DNA from: Pengzhenrongella sicca
GTDB taxonomy: Bacteria > Actinomycetota > Actinomycetes > Actinomycetales > Cellulomonadaceae
Direction of reading: 5' to 3'
Assembly (NCBI RefSeq): GCF_017569225.1
Contig: NZ_CP071868.1
Coordinates: 2,170,001 to 2,234,000 of the forward strand
DNA length: 64,000 nucleotides
Part shown: one piece after another, positions 1 through 9,172 of the stretch
How the letters are laid out: each line of letters opens with the position of its first letter
Numbering within the stretch: position 1 is the stretch's first letter
The notes under the pieces: model-generated
Told to the model about the DNA's origin: nothing
Databases searched by the model: none
Seen by the model: the letters and a program-made list of their open reading frames with translations, nothing else
Program-made: the position numbers and the translations under genes

Positions 1-2
1 CC

Positions 3-959
3 GGCGGCGCGATCGCCGGTGCGACTCCCGACGCCGACCTCGCCCTCCTCGTCTCCACACCGGCGCGGTTCGCGCTGGCGGCCCAGCCGCCGCTGCAGCT
101 GGCCGACGGCACGGGCGACCCGACCAGCTACCCCCGGATCGTCAGCGCGTTCTACCGGGGCGCCTTCGACGCCGGTCTCCAGGTGCGGGTGGTCCGCCCG
201 CAGCACGTCTTCGACCAGGCGCCCGAGGACGTCGCCGGCACCCATCCCGTGCTCGTCGCGGCCGGCTACTACCCGGCCTCCGACGCCGACCTCGACTGGC
301 TCCTGCGGTACGCGGGCGCGGGCGGCCACCTCGTCGTCGGCCCCCGGACCGGGTACGCCGACCACGAGGCGCGGGCGCGCGCCGAGGTGCAGCCCGCCCG
401 GCTGGCTGCGGCCGCGGGCGCCTGGTACGACGAGTTCAGCAACCTCGCCGAGCCCGTGCCGGTGCGGGGCGCGCTGGCGGGGGAGGCGACCGCGTGGGCG
501 GAGTGCCTGGTCGCCGACGGCGCGGACGTGCTCGCACGGTACGAGGACCCCCACCTGGGGGCGTGGGCCGCGGTCACGACACGAGCGCACGGGGCCGGTC
601 GGGTGACGATCGTCGGCACGGTGCCAGACGCCACCCTCGCCCGCTCGCTCGCCACCTGGCTCGTTCCGACGCCGCTCGCGGCATGGGCGGCGCTGCCGCC
701 CAGCGTCACCGTCCACACGTCGACGCGCCCCGACGGCAAGCGCGTCCACATCATCCACAACTGGTCCTGGGAGGCCGCCACCGTGACTGCCCCGATCGAG
801 CTCGACATCCTCGTCGCCGCCCGCGGCGACGCCCCCGCCGACCCGTCGCCGGGCGACGTCGCCCCCGGGCCACCCGAAACGAGCGCCGCCGGACCGTTGG
901 GCGCCGGCGAGCACGTGACCCTCGGCTCGTGGGACGTCCTCGTGGCGGTGACCCGATGA
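3..959 (+). CDS. GH42 beta-galactosidase, C-terminal part (5' end outside window)
   Basis: The frame is open from the first bases, so the gene starts upstream of the window. The visible part contains the trimerisation-like Rossmann domain of GH42 enzymes (a run ending HPVLVAAGYYPASDADLDWL, then a GGHLVVGPRTGYAD segment) and the small C-terminal beta domain (residues reading RVHIIHNWSWEAATVTAP). The catalytic TIM barrel is not visible. The stop codon overlaps the ATG of the next GH42 gene by 4 bp (ATGA), so the two are translationally coupled and probably act on related beta-galactosides. The family reaction is hydrolysis of terminal non-reducing beta-D-galactose. The call rests on the fold pattern and on the adjacent complete paralogue. 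Confidence 0.85.
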   Translation, partial: GGAIAGATPDADLALLVSTPARFALAAQPPLQLADGTGDPTSYPRIVSAFYRGAFDAGLQVRVVRPQHVFDQAPEDVAGTHPVLVAAGYYPASDADLDWLLRYAGAGGHLVVGPRTGYADHEARARAEVQPARLAAAAGAWYDEFSNLAEPVPVRGALAGEATAWAECLVADGADVLARYEDPHLGAWAAVTTRAHGAGRVTIVGTVPDATLARSLATWLVPTPLAAWAALPPSVTVHTSTRPDGKRVHIIHNWSWEAATVTAPIELDILVAARGDAPADPSPGDVAPGPPETSAAGPLGAGEHVTLGSWDVLVAVTR

Positions 960-2959
960 CCCGGTGGGCGGGCCCGTGGCCCACGGACGGCATCGCGTTC
1001 GGCGCCGACTACAACCCGGAGCAGTGGCCCGAGGAGGTCTGGGCCGACGACGTCGCGCTCATGCGGCAGGCGGGCGTCACCCTCGTCAGCGTCGGCATCT
1101 TCTCGTGGGGGCAGCTCGAGCCCGAGGAGGGCCGGTTCGAGTTCGGCTGGCTGGACCGCATCCTCGACCTGCTGCACGAGGCGGGGATCGGCGTCGACCT
1201 GGCCACCCCCAGCGCGGCGCCGCCGGTGTGGCTGCATTTGGCCCACCCCGAGATGCTGCCCGTCGGCGCCGACGGCCTGCGCCTGACGCAGGGCAGCCGC
1301 GAGACCTGGTGCGTGAGCTCCCCGATCATCCGGGCCCACGCGACGCGCATCGCGCGCGTGGTCGCCGAGCGCTACGGCCACCACCCCGCGGTCCGGATGT
1401 GGCACGTCTCCAACGAGCTGGCGTGCCACAACGGTCGCTGCTACTGCGACGTCTCCGCCGCCGCGTTCCGCGACTGGCTCGGCAAGGAGTACCCGGACGT
1501 CGACGCGCTCAACCTCGCCTGGGGCACCGCTTTCTGGGGGCAGCGGTACGCCTCGTTCGAGCAGATCCTGCCGCCGCGGCGCACCACGGCGATCACCAAC
1601 CCGGGCCAGCGGCTCGACTTCGACCGGTTCTCGTCCGACGCCTTCGTCGGGCACCTCGAGGCCGAGGCGGCCGTGCTGCGCGAGGTGACGCCGCACCTGC
1701 CGGTCACGACCAACTACATGGTGATGGGCGAGTTCAACCAGATCGACTACACGGCCACCACGCCGCTGGTCGACATCGTGTCCAACGACCACTACCTCTC
1801 GGCCGAGGACCCGAGGGGCTGGGCCGAGCTGGCGTTCAGTGCCGACCGGGTGCGTGGGCTGGCGGGCGGCGAGCCGTGGGTGCTCATGGAGCACTCGACC
1901 AGCGCGGTGAACTGGCAGCCGCGCAACCTGGCGAAGGAGCCCGGGCAGCTGCTGCGCAACTCCCTGCAGCACGTGGCCCGCGGCGCGGACGGCGTGCTGT
2001 TCTTCCAGTGGCGCCAGTCCCGGGCCGGCGCCGAGAAGTTCCACTCCGCGCTGGTGCCGCACGCCGGGGCCGACTCGGCGCTGTTCCGCGAGGTGTGCGA
2101 CCTCGGCGCCACGCTCGGGCGGCTTGCCGAGGTGCGCGGCAGCGTCGTCGAGCCCGCGCGGGTCGCGCTGCTGTGGGACACCCAGGCGTGGTGGGCGAGC
2201 GAGCTCGACGCGCACCCGACCATCGACCTGCACTACCTCGACCTCGCGCGGCGCCTGCACGGCGCGCTGGTCGACGCCGGCGTCGCGGTCGACGTGCTCC
2301 CCGCGACGGCGACCCTCGACGGCTACGACGTCGTGCTCGTCCCGACGCTCTACCTCGCGCCGGCCGGCCTGTCCGACCGGCTCGGGGGCGTGGTGGCGCG
2401 CGGCGGGCAGGTGCTCGTGTCGTACTTCTCGGGCATCGTCGACGAGGCCGACCGAGTGCTGCTCGGCGGCTACCCCGGGGCGTTCCGGGACCTGCTCGGC
2501 GTCCGGGTCGAGGAGTTCGCACCGCTGCGCGAGCACGGGTCGGTCGGGCTGAGCGACGGCGGGACCGGGCAGGTGTGGACGGAGCGGCTTACCGCGACGG
2601 ACGCCGAGGTGCTGGCCACCTACGCGGACGGCCCGGCGGCCGGCGGCCCGGCGCTCACCCGGCGCGCCGCGGACGGGCCGGGAGCGGCCTGGTACCTGTC
2701 GACGCGGCTCGACGGGCCCTCGCTCGCCGCGCTCGTCGGGCGCCTGGTCGACGCCGCGGGCGTCACCCCGGTCGTGGCGCAGCCCGGCGGGCTCGAGGTC
2801 GTGCGGCGCACCGGCGGGTCGGGCAGCTGGCTGTTCGCGATCAACCACACCGAGGCCGACCTCCCGCTGCGGGCGGCCGGCTTCGACCTGGTCCGCCAGG
2901 CTCCGCACCGAGCCGGGGACCCGGTCCCCGCCCGCGGCGTCACCGTGCTGCGGGAGTAG
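956..2959 (+). CDS. GH42 beta-galactosidase
   Basis: A 667-residue cytoplasmic glycosidase with no signal peptide, normal length for GH42. The N-terminal barrel starts with FGADYNPEQWPEEVW, a GH42 signature. The predicted acid/base is Glu154 in SNEL and the nucleophile is Glu312 in MEHS. A cysteine cluster (CHNGRCYCD, just after Glu154) matches the zinc-binding loop of many GH42 enzymes. The middle trimerisation domain (around 380-590) and the C-terminal beta domain follow. The ATG lies in a 4-bp overlap with the preceding GH42 stop. The 3' end overlaps the convergent LacI gene by 20 bp. Family role: release of galactose from beta-galactosides or galacto-oligosaccharides. Exact substrate is not deducible. 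The LacI-type gene next door is the likely regulator. Confidence 0.95.
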   Translation: MTRWAGPWPTDGIAFGADYNPEQWPEEVWADDVALMRQAGVTLVSVGIFSWGQLEPEEGRFEFGWLDRILDLLHEAGIGVDLATPSAAPPVWLHLAHPEMLPVGADGLRLTQGSRETWCVSSPIIRAHATRIARVVAERYGHHPAVRMWHVSNELACHNGRCYCDVSAAAFRDWLGKEYPDVDALNLAWGTAFWGQRYASFEQILPPRRTTAITNPGQRLDFDRFSSDAFVGHLEAEAAVLREVTPHLPVTTNYMVMGEFNQIDYTATTPLVDIVSNDHYLSAEDPRGWAELAFSADRVRGLAGGEPWVLMEHSTSAVNWQPRNLAKEPGQLLRNSLQHVARGADGVLFFQWRQSRAGAEKFHSALVPHAGADSALFREVCDLGATLGRLAEVRGSVVEPARVALLWDTQAWWASELDAHPTIDLHYLDLARRLHGALVDAGVAVDVLPATATLDGYDVVLVPTLYLAPAGLSDRLGGVVARGGQVLVSYFSGIVDEADRVLLGGYPGAFRDLLGVRVEEFAPLREHGSVGLSDGGTGQVWTERLTATDAEVLATYADGPAAGGPALTRRAADGPGAAWYLSTRLDGPSLAALVGRLVDAAGVTPVVAQPGGLEVVRRTGGSGSWLFAINHTEADLPLRAAGFDLVRQAPHRAGDPVPARGVTVLRE

Positions 2960-4046
2960 GAACCGGAGGGGGCGTCGGTGGCGGGCCGGTGGTCTCGCGC
3001 AGGACGAGCCGGGTCGGGATCGTCTCGAGCGCCCCGGCGTCGAGGCGACCCTCGATCGCCTGCACGATTTCGACGCCGCGGGCGGCCGTCCCGACGAGGT
3101 CCTGGCGCACGGTGGTCAGCGCGCGGGTCATGAAGGCGGCCTCTGGCACGTCGTCGAAGCCGATGAGGCTGACGTCGGCCGGCACGCGCCGGCCGGCCTC
3201 CTGGAGCGCGCGCGCGACCCCGAAGGCGAGGTGGTCGCCGGCGGCGAAGATCGCGGTCACCCCCGGGCGTCGGGCGAGCTCGCGGCCCGCCGCGTAGCCG
3301 GACGCCGGCGACCAGTCGCCGGTCAGCACCGGCGGGACCTCGCGGCCCGCATCCTCCAGGGCGGCGCGCCACGCCTGCGCGCGCCGGCGCGCGGAGGGCC
3401 ACTCGGTCGGCCCGCCGACGTGGTGCACTGTCGCGTGCCCGAGGTCGAGCAGGTGTCGCACGGCCGCGGCGACCCCGCCCGCCTCGTCGCTGGCCACGAC
3501 GAGCTCGGTCGCCGACAGCTCGAGCGGTCCGGACAGGCTCAGCACCGGCACCGCGAGGTCGTGCCGCCGGGACCGGAACGTGGAGGTCGGCTCGTTGACC
3601 ACGACGGCGTCGACGCCCTGGTCGAGCAGCGCCGAGAGCCCGGTCTCGACCGACTCCGCATCGAGCTCGACCGTGTTGACCACCAGCAGCCCGTATGCCG
3701 CCGCGCGCACGGCCCGCTCGGTGGCGAGCGCGAGCGACGCCGGGCCGTAGGCCGTGCTCCCGACCGTGAGCAGGCCGATCGTGCGGGTCCGGCCGAGCAG
3801 AAGCGACCGGGCCGCGCTGTTGGGCCGGTACCCGAGGTCCTCGATCGCCCGCTGCACGCGGCGGCGGACGTCCGGGCTGACCTGCGGGAAGTTGTTGACC
3901 ACGCGGGAGACCGTCCGCTGCGAGACCCCCGCGGCCCGTGCGACGTCCGTGCCCGAGACGCGGCGGGCGGCGGCCGCCGGTCCCGCCGGGAAGCGCTCCG
4001 CTCGGGGCGGCACCTCAACCGACACGCACTGCCTCCCGGCCCGCAC
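2940..4046 (-). CDS. LacI-family transcriptional regulator
   Basis: Has an N-terminal LacI helix-turn-helix (VSGTDVARAAGVSQRTVSRVV, then the hinge helix ending NSAARSLLLGRT), followed by a periplasmic-binding-protein-like sensor domain with the typical end LIGFDDVPEAAFMTRALTTVRQ. It should be a sugar-responsive repressor of the adjacent GH42 genes, which run towards it. The longest reading starts at GTG 4046; GTG 4025 and 4013 are equally possible because all lie before the HTH and no clear ribosome site decides. The last 20 bases overlap the convergent beta-galactosidase gene. Confidence 0.92.
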   Translation of the reverse strand: MRAGRQCVSVEVPPRAERFPAGPAAAARRVSGTDVARAAGVSQRTVSRVVNNFPQVSPDVRRRVQRAIEDLGYRPNSAARSLLLGRTRTIGLLTVGSTAYGPASLALATERAVRAAAYGLLVVNTVELDAESVETGLSALLDQGVDAVVVNEPTSTFRSRRHDLAVPVLSLSGPLELSATELVVASDEAGGVAAAVRHLLDLGHATVHHVGGPTEWPSARRRAQAWRAALEDAGREVPPVLTGDWSPASGYAAGRELARRPGVTAIFAAGDHLAFGVARALQEAGRRVPADVSLIGFDDVPEAAFMTRALTTVRQDLVGTAARGVEIVQAIEGRLDAGALETIPTRLVLRETTGPPPTPPPVPTPAAR

Positions 4047-4096
4047 CCCGGGCGGCGCGATCGCCAGCCCGCAAAAAGTGTAACGATCTCCACGAC

Positions 4097-4122
4097 GCCG
4101 ATCGCGGCAACCGGCCGATCGC
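4097..4122. promoter_or_regulatory. Direct repeat in the divergent LacI / GH114 promoter gap
   Basis: The gap between the LacI gene and the GH114-like gene (4047-4143) holds two copies of GCCGATCGC at 4097-4105 and 4114-4122, 17 bp apart. TGTAACGATC at 4079-4088 resembles a half-site of LacI-type operators. No protein binding can be shown from sequence alone. This is the only structure seen in the gap. Confidence 0.25.
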
Positions 4123-4143
4123 AGAGACCAGGGGGACCCACGG

Positions 4144-4953
4144 ATGCACGAGCGCAGCCCGCGACGCCGGCGCCCCGTCGGGCGCCTTGGTGCGCTGGGT
4201 GCGCTCGCCGTGCTCGCCGCCCCGGTCAGCGGTTGCGGCGCCGCGGCGCCGACGCGGTGGGTGCCGCCGGCCCAGGTCTCGTGGCAGTGGCAGCTCAGCG
4301 GGGACCTGGACCTGACCGTGCCCGCCGACGTCTACGACGTCGACCTGTTCACGACGACCGAGCGGCAGGTCGCGCAGCTGCACGCGGCCGGGCGGAAGGT
4401 GATCTGCTACGTGAGCGCCGGGTCGTACGAGCCCGACCGGCCCGACAGCGCGTAGTACCCCGCCGAGGTCCTCGGCGCCGCGCTCGACGGCTGGCCGGAC
4501 GAGCGGTGGCTCGACATCCGGCGCCTGGACCTCCTGAAGCCGCTGCTCGCCGCCCGGCTAGACCTGTGCGCCGCGAAGGGCTTCGACGCGGTCGAGCCGG
4601 ACAACGTCGACGGCTTCGCGAACGACTCGGGCTTCGACCTCACGGCGGCCGACCAGGAGGCGTTCAACCGGGAGGTCGCGCGGCTCGCCCACGAGCGGGG
4701 CCTCGCCGTCGGCCTCAAGAACGACCTGGCCCAGGTCGCCGACCTCGAACCCGCCTTCGACTTCGCCGTCAACGAGCAGTGCGCCCAGTACGACGAGTGC
4801 GACCTGCTCGAGCCGTTCACCGCCGCGGGCAAGCCGGTGCTGCACGTCGAGTACGAGCTCGCGGCGGCGGACTTCTGCGCGGCGGCCCGCGGGCGCGGCT
4901 TCAGCTCGCTGCGCAAGACCCTCGACCTGGACGCGACCCGCACGCCCTGCTGA
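4144..4953 (+). pseudogene. GH114-like (endo-alpha-1,4-polygalactosaminidase family) lipoprotein, interrupted by in-frame TAG
   Basis: Read through, the frame gives about 269 residues with a lipoprotein signal (Arg-rich start, LGALGALAVLAAP, lipobox VSGC). A GH114 barrel follows: WQWQLSGDLDLT, VICYVSAGSYEPDRPDS, GWPDERWLDIR, GFDAVEPDNVDGF and VGLKNDLAQV, matching family motifs in order. A TAG at 4453-4455 interrupts the frame after residue 103, where relatives usually carry an acidic residue before YPAEVLG; a single G-to-T change from GAG would explain it. Everything after the stop is intact and shows no other damage, so this is either a very recent pseudogene or a base-calling error. The known substrate class of the family is galactosaminogalactan-type exopolysaccharide. 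Confidence 0.8.
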
Positions 4954-4998
4954 GCCGCACCCTGCGCTACATCAGCCCCACCCAGCTCGTGGCGCGCG

Positions 4999-5928
4999 TC
5001 ACGGAGTCGAGCGAGGACTGCCGTCCGGACGGGCGCGCCGGGTCGGGACGACCATCGGCGTGCCCGTCTCCGGGTCGGGCAGCACCCGGCACTCCAGGCC
5101 GAACACGTCGCGCACCAGCTCGTGCGTGACGACGTCAGCCGGGGCGCCGTGGGCGACGACGCGGCCCGCGCGCATCGCGATCACGTGCGAGGCGTAGCGG
5201 GCGGCCTGGTTGAGGTCGTGCAGCACCGCGACCAAGGTCCGGCCGCGCTCGTGCTGGCGGGCGAGCAGGTCCATCACCTCGTACTGGTGGGCGATGTCGA
5301 GGAACGTCGTCGGCTCGTCGAGCAGCAGCAGGTCGGTGTCCTGGGCCAGGGCCATCGCCAGCCAGGCGCGCTGGCGCTGGCCGCCCGAGAGCTCGGCGAC
5401 GTGGCGGTCGCGCAGGTCGGTCACCTCCGTCGCGGCCATCGCGTCGGCGACGGCCGTGCTGTCGGCGGCCGACCACCGCCGCAGCAGGCCCTGGTGCGGG
5501 TACCGGCCGCGCGCCACGAGGTCGCCCACCGTGATCGACTCGGGCGCGATCGGGCTCTGCGGCAGCAGCGCCAGCCGGCGGGCGACGTCGCGGGTCCGCA
5601 GCCGGGCCATGGGCTCGCCGTCGAGCAGCACCCGACCCGCGCGGGGCGTCAGGGTGCGCGCGAGCGCGCGCAGCAGGGTCGACTTGCCGCACCCGTTCGG
5701 GCCGATGATCACGGTGAACGAGCCGCGGGGGATCGCGACGGTGAGGTCCTGCGCGACGACCAGCTTGTCGTAGGCGAGGGTCAGGCCGTCCGCGAGCAGC
5801 GGCGGCGCCTCGGCGCCCGGGAGCGTCGCGTCCCGGGTCGGCGTGCCGGCAGGCGTCGTGCCCGGGCGAGTCGCGTCCGCGGCCGCCGTGCCCGGGCGGG
5901 TCGAGGGCGTCGTCGGCGTGGAGGTCAT
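4999..5928 (-). CDS. Iron-siderophore ABC transporter ATP-binding protein (FecE/FepC type)
   Basis: A 309-residue ABC ATPase with Walker A GPNGCGKST, the Q-loop LLPQSP, the signature LSGGQRQRAW, Walker B DTDLLLLDEPTTFLD and the switch His in VLHDLNQAARY. The HDLNQA and LDIAHQ motifs are typical of the iron-chelate importer subfamily. The first 40 residues are a Thr/Pro-rich extension. The start at 5928 has a good upstream AAGGGG and overlaps the stop of the permease gene by 4 bp. It is the last gene of a four-gene importer operon and powers uptake of the siderophore delivered by the lipoprotein encoded first. Confidence 0.95.
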   Translation of the reverse strand: MTSTPTTPSTRPGTAAADATRPGTTPAGTPTRDATLPGAEAPPLLADGLTLAYDKLVVAQDLTVAIPRGSFTVIIGPNGCGKSTLLRALARTLTPRAGRVLLDGEPMARLRTRDVARRLALLPQSPIAPESITVGDLVARGRYPHQGLLRRWSAADSTAVADAMAATEVTDLRDRHVAELSGGQRQRAWLAMALAQDTDLLLLDEPTTFLDIAHQYEVMDLLARQHERGRTLVAVLHDLNQAARYASHVIAMRAGRVVAHGAPADVVTHELVRDVFGLECRVLPDPETGTPMVVPTRRARPDGSPRSTP

Positions 5929-6986
5929 GCGGTTCCCCTTCGTGTCTCGTGCACCAGCAGGAACGCGAGGTAGATCCCGCCGAGGCCGGCCGTGAGCACC
6001 CCGACCGGGTATTGCGTGCCCCACCAGCCGTGCTGCGCGAGCAGGTCCGCGGCGACGAGCACCGTCGCGCCCGTGCACGCCGCGGCGACCATCCCGGGGC
6101 CGCTCGAGCCCGTGAGCCGGCGGGCGATCTGCGGCCCGGTCAGCGCGACGAAGGCTATCGGGCCGGAGACCGTGACGGCGGCCGCGGTCAGCGCCACCCC
6201 CACGACGATCGCGAGGTTCCGCGTGAGCGAGGGTGCGACGCCGAGCCCCGTCGCGGCGTCGTCCCCCATCTCGAGGATCTGCAGCCGCCGGGTCAGCGCG
6301 AGGGCGGCGGGCAGCAGCACCAGGAGCGAGACGGCGACGGTCGCGACGTCGGACCACTGCCGCGACTGCAGGCTGCCGTTGAGCCAGGCCGCGAGCTGCA
6401 GCGCCTCCTGCTGGGTGGTTCGGGCCAGCACGAGCTGCACGAACGCCAGGGCCATGGCCCCGACCGCGATGCCGACGACGACCATCCGGTACGGCGCGCG
6501 GAAGCCGCGCCCGGCGCCCAGGAGCACCGCCGCGGCCGCCGCGAGGCCGCCGATCAGGGCGCCGATCGGCACCGGCACGACGTCGGGCGCCACGAGCGTC
6601 GCCGCGGCGGCGCCCGCGGCCGCGCCGGCGCCGAGGCCGATCACGTCGGGGCTGCCGAGCGGGTTGCGCGTCACGCTCTGGAAGATCGACCCCGACACCG
6701 CGAAGGCCGCGCCCGCGCCCACCGCGACGAGCAGCCGGGGGAGCCGGTTGCTGAGCAGCACCCACTCCTGCGCGCGCGTCCCGTTCCCGGCCAGGACGGC
6801 GGGCAGGTCGCCCAGCGCGATGCCGAGCTCGCCCGCGGTGATCGTGACCACGCCGAGCACGACGGTCACGACCGCGAGCAGCAGGCACACGACGACGGCG
6901 CGCCGGTTCAGCCCGGCCGGGCTCCCGGGCGCGGGGCCGGGAGCGGGCGCCGGAGCGCTCGCCCGGATGGTGGCGGTCGCGCTCAC
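5925..6986 (-). CDS. Iron-siderophore ABC transporter permease, FecCD family (second permease)
   Basis: A 353-residue polytopic membrane protein of the FecCD/BtuC fold. The motifs NRLPRLLVAVGAGAAFAVSG, TRNPLGSPDVIG and VSGPIAFVALTGPQIAR are diagnostic. A proline/alanine-rich cytoplasmic extension of about 40 residues precedes the first membrane helix. The GTG start at 6986 overlaps the stop of the preceding permease (GTGA), and its own stop overlaps the ATPase start, so the operon is tightly coupled. It pairs with the neighbouring FecCD protein to form the heterodimeric channel for ferric siderophore import. Confidence 0.95.
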   Translation of the reverse strand: MSATATIRASAPAPAPGPAPGSPAGLNRRAVVVCLLLAVVTVVLGVVTITAGELGIALGDLPAVLAGNGTRAQEWVLLSNRLPRLLVAVGAGAAFAVSGSIFQSVTRNPLGSPDVIGLGAGAAAGAAAATLVAPDVVPVPIGALIGGLAAAAAVLLGAGRGFRAPYRMVVVGIAVGAMALAFVQLVLARTTQQEALQLAAWLNGSLQSRQWSDVATVAVSLLVLLPAALALTRRLQILEMGDDAATGLGVAPSLTRNLAIVVGVALTAAAVTVSGPIAFVALTGPQIARRLTGSSGPGMVAAACTGATVLVAADLLAQHGWWGTQYPVGVLTAGLGGIYLAFLLVHETRRGTA

Positions 6987-8032
6987 AGCCCGGCCCGTCC
7001 CTGCCGCACGGCGGCGATCAGGAACGGCGCGCCGACGAACGCCGTCACCACGCCGACCATGATCTCGCCGGGGCGGGCTACCACGCGCCCGAGCACGTCG
7101 GAGCCGAGCAGCAGCACCGGGCCGAGCAGCGCGCAGTAGGGCAGCAGCCACCGGTGGTCGGAGCCCGCGAAGGACCGGACGACGTGCGGCACGGCGAGCC
7201 CAACGAAGCCCACCGGGCCGACCGCGGCGACGGCCGACGCCGCGAGCAGGGTCGCGGACGCGGCGCCGAGGGCGCGGGTGCGGCCCGTGCGCAGCCCGAG
7301 CGCGGTGGCGCTCTCGTCGCCGAGCGCCAGCGCGTTCAGGCTGCGGGGCAGCAGCAGGGCGAACACCAGGCCGACGGCGACGAACGGCAGGACCCGGCCA
7401 ACCGTGCCCTCGGGGCGCCCGGCCAGCGACCCCACGACCCAGAACCGGTAGCTGTTGAACACGTCGGGCTGGGCCAGCGCGACAGCCTGGACCAGCGCGG
7501 CGAGCACCGCCGAGATCGCGGCCCCCGCGAGGACCAGGCGCACCGGCGTGGCGCGGCCCCGCGGGCCGCCCGAGCCGATCAGGTAGACGACCGCCGCCGC
7601 CACCAGTGCGCCCGGGATCGCCGCCCAGACCGACCGGCCCGCCGTCGCGCCGAGCCCGGCTGTGACGAGCACGACCGAGGCGGAGGCCCCGGCGTTCACG
7701 CCGAGGATCCCGGGGTCGCCGAGCGGGTTGCGGGTCAGACCCTGGATGACGGCGCCGGCGACGGCGAGCGCGGCGCCGGCGAGCAGGCCCAGCTGGGTCC
7801 GCGCGAGCCGGGAGGCGACGACGGCGGAGGCGTACGAGTCGTCCGGGTGCAGCCATGCCGACCAGACCTCGCCGAGCGGGACGGTCTTCGAGCCGACCGC
7901 GACGCTGAGCCCGGCGGCGAGCACGAGCAGGCCGGCGCTCGCCAGCAGCCCCGCGGCCAGCAGCCAGGCGCGCGACCGCGAGCCCCGCCTGCCGGTGGCA
8001 TGCGGGGCTCGCGTCCGGGTCGTGGTGGCGAT
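6983..8032 (-). CDS. Iron-siderophore ABC transporter permease, FecCD family (first permease; start codon unclear)
   Basis: FecCD permease with RTQLGLLAGAALAVAGAVIQ, TRNPLGDPGILG and VGPVGFVGLAVPHVVR. The first canonical start in frame is GTG at 7924, but that would cut the first membrane helix in half. Upstream codons continue as coding sequence (a basic stretch, then WLLAAGLLASAGLLVLAAGL) to the stop of the binding-protein gene. The only initiators available there are ATC at 8032, immediately after the previous stop, or CTG codons. The coordinates given use ATC 8032. Either a near-cognate start coupled to the preceding gene is used, or a base is miscalled. The family call is secure; the N-terminus is not. 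Confidence 0.85.
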   Translation of the reverse strand: MATTTRTRAPHATGRRGSRSRAWLLAAGLLASAGLLVLAAGLSVAVGSKTVPLGEVWSAWLHPDDSYASAVVASRLARTQLGLLAGAALAVAGAVIQGLTRNPLGDPGILGVNAGASASVVLVTAGLGATAGRSVWAAIPGALVAAAVVYLIGSGGPRGRATPVRLVLAGAAISAVLAALVQAVALAQPDVFNSYRFWVVGSLAGRPEGTVGRVLPFVAVGLVFALLLPRSLNALALGDESATALGLRTGRTRALGAASATLLAASAVAAVGPVGFVGLAVPHVVRSFAGSDHRWLLPYCALLGPVLLLGSDVLGRVVARPGEIMVGVVTAFVGAPFLIAAVRQGRAGL

Positions 8033-8035
8033 GGG

Positions 8036-9100
8036 TCAGGAGGCCTTCGCGACGACCGCGGCGATCTGCGGGACGTACGTGTCGAGCGCCCACGGGATGC
8101 TCAGGGGGGAGGCCACCGAGACGGCCATGCCGAGCTGCCGGTCGATCATCGGCAGATAGGCGCCCGAGCTGAACGCCGAGATCTGCTGCCACAGCGGCTG
8201 GGCCTCGGTGGCCGCCTGCTCGTCCGTGTCGTTGAACCACGTGAACAGCACGTCAACGTCGTCGAGCGCGTCGGCGTTCTCCAGCCCGAGCGTCGAGTAG
8301 AAGGAGCCGGGATCCGGCTCGAGATCGGCGACCGACGGCGCGAGCTCCAGGCCCAGGTCGGTCAGCAGCGCGACGCGGGTGTCGCCCGGCATGTAGACCC
8401 CGAGCGCGCCCGGCTGGTCGCCGCCGTACACGTACGCGAACGTCGTGCCGGCGAACTCCGGGTGCTCGGCCGCGACCGCGGCGTAGGCGTCCTGCGTGGC
8501 GGCGATCAGCTCGTCGCCCTTCGCGGGCACCCCGAGCGCCTGCGCGGCGATGGACACCTGGTCGGCCGACGACGTCGCCCAGGCCTCGCCCGGGTGCGCC
8601 ACGACCGGCGCGTACGCGGAGAGCTGGTCGAACGTCGCCTGGTCGATGCCCGACTGCGTCGCGATGATCAGGTCGGGGTCGAGCCCGATGATCTTCTCGA
8701 CGTCGATCTCGGGGTACGCGACGATCGTCGCCGGCAGCTCGGCGCCCTGCTCCTCCACGGCCGCGCGGAACCACGGCTGGTACCCGTCGGCGTCGCCGCC
8801 CCACGTGTCCGCCTCGATGCCGACCGGCACCGTGCCGAGCGCGAGCGCGATGTCGGCCGCGCCCCAGCCGATCGCGACGACGCGCTCCGGCTTCGCCTCG
8901 ATCGTGGCCTCGCCGAGCGTCGACGTGATGGTCACGGGGAAGGCGGACGACGCCTCGCTCGCGTCGCCGGACGAGCTCGCCGACGCGTCGTCGTCGGTCG
9001 AGGCGCACGCGGTGAGCGTCAGGGCGACCGCACCGACGGCGGTCAGGGCAGTGAGGCGCCGACGGGCGACCGAGGGGGGCATGAACGTGCGCTGGTGCAC
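8036..9100 (-). CDS. Iron-siderophore ABC transporter substrate-binding lipoprotein
   Basis: Signal peptide with lipobox LTAC, then an acidic/Ser-rich linker (TDDDASASSSGDASEASS) and a class III solute-binding fold: VTITSTLGEATIEAKPERVVAIG, ADIALALGTVPVGIE, VEKIIGLDPDLIIATQSG. These match FepB/FhuD-type proteins. The GTG at 9100 is preferred over ATG 9082 because GGAG stands 7 bp upstream of it. It is the first gene of the importer operon, downstream of the DtxR-type box. It would be tethered to the outer face of the membrane, capturing a ferric siderophore; which siderophore cannot be told, and no biosynthesis genes are in the window. Confidence 0.95.
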   Translation of the reverse strand: MHQRTFMPPSVARRRLTALTAVGAVALTLTACASTDDDASASSSGDASEASSAFPVTITSTLGEATIEAKPERVVAIGWGAADIALALGTVPVGIEADTWGGDADGYQPWFRAAVEEQGAELPATIVAYPEIDVEKIIGLDPDLIIATQSGIDQATFDQLSAYAPVVAHPGEAWATSSADQVSIAAQALGVPAKGDELIAATQDAYAAVAAEHPEFAGTTFAYVYGGDQPGALGVYMPGDTRVALLTDLGLELAPSVADLEPDPGSFYSTLGLENADALDDVDVLFTWFNDTDEQAATEAQPLWQQISAFSSGAYLPMIDRQLGMAVSVASPLSIPWALDTYVPQIAAVVAKAS

Positions 9101-9172
9101 GGGCTGACTCCGTTCAACAAAGGGGCGTCGCCGGCCGCAGCGGTGCCGCGGCCACCAGCTGCGCCGCGGTGA

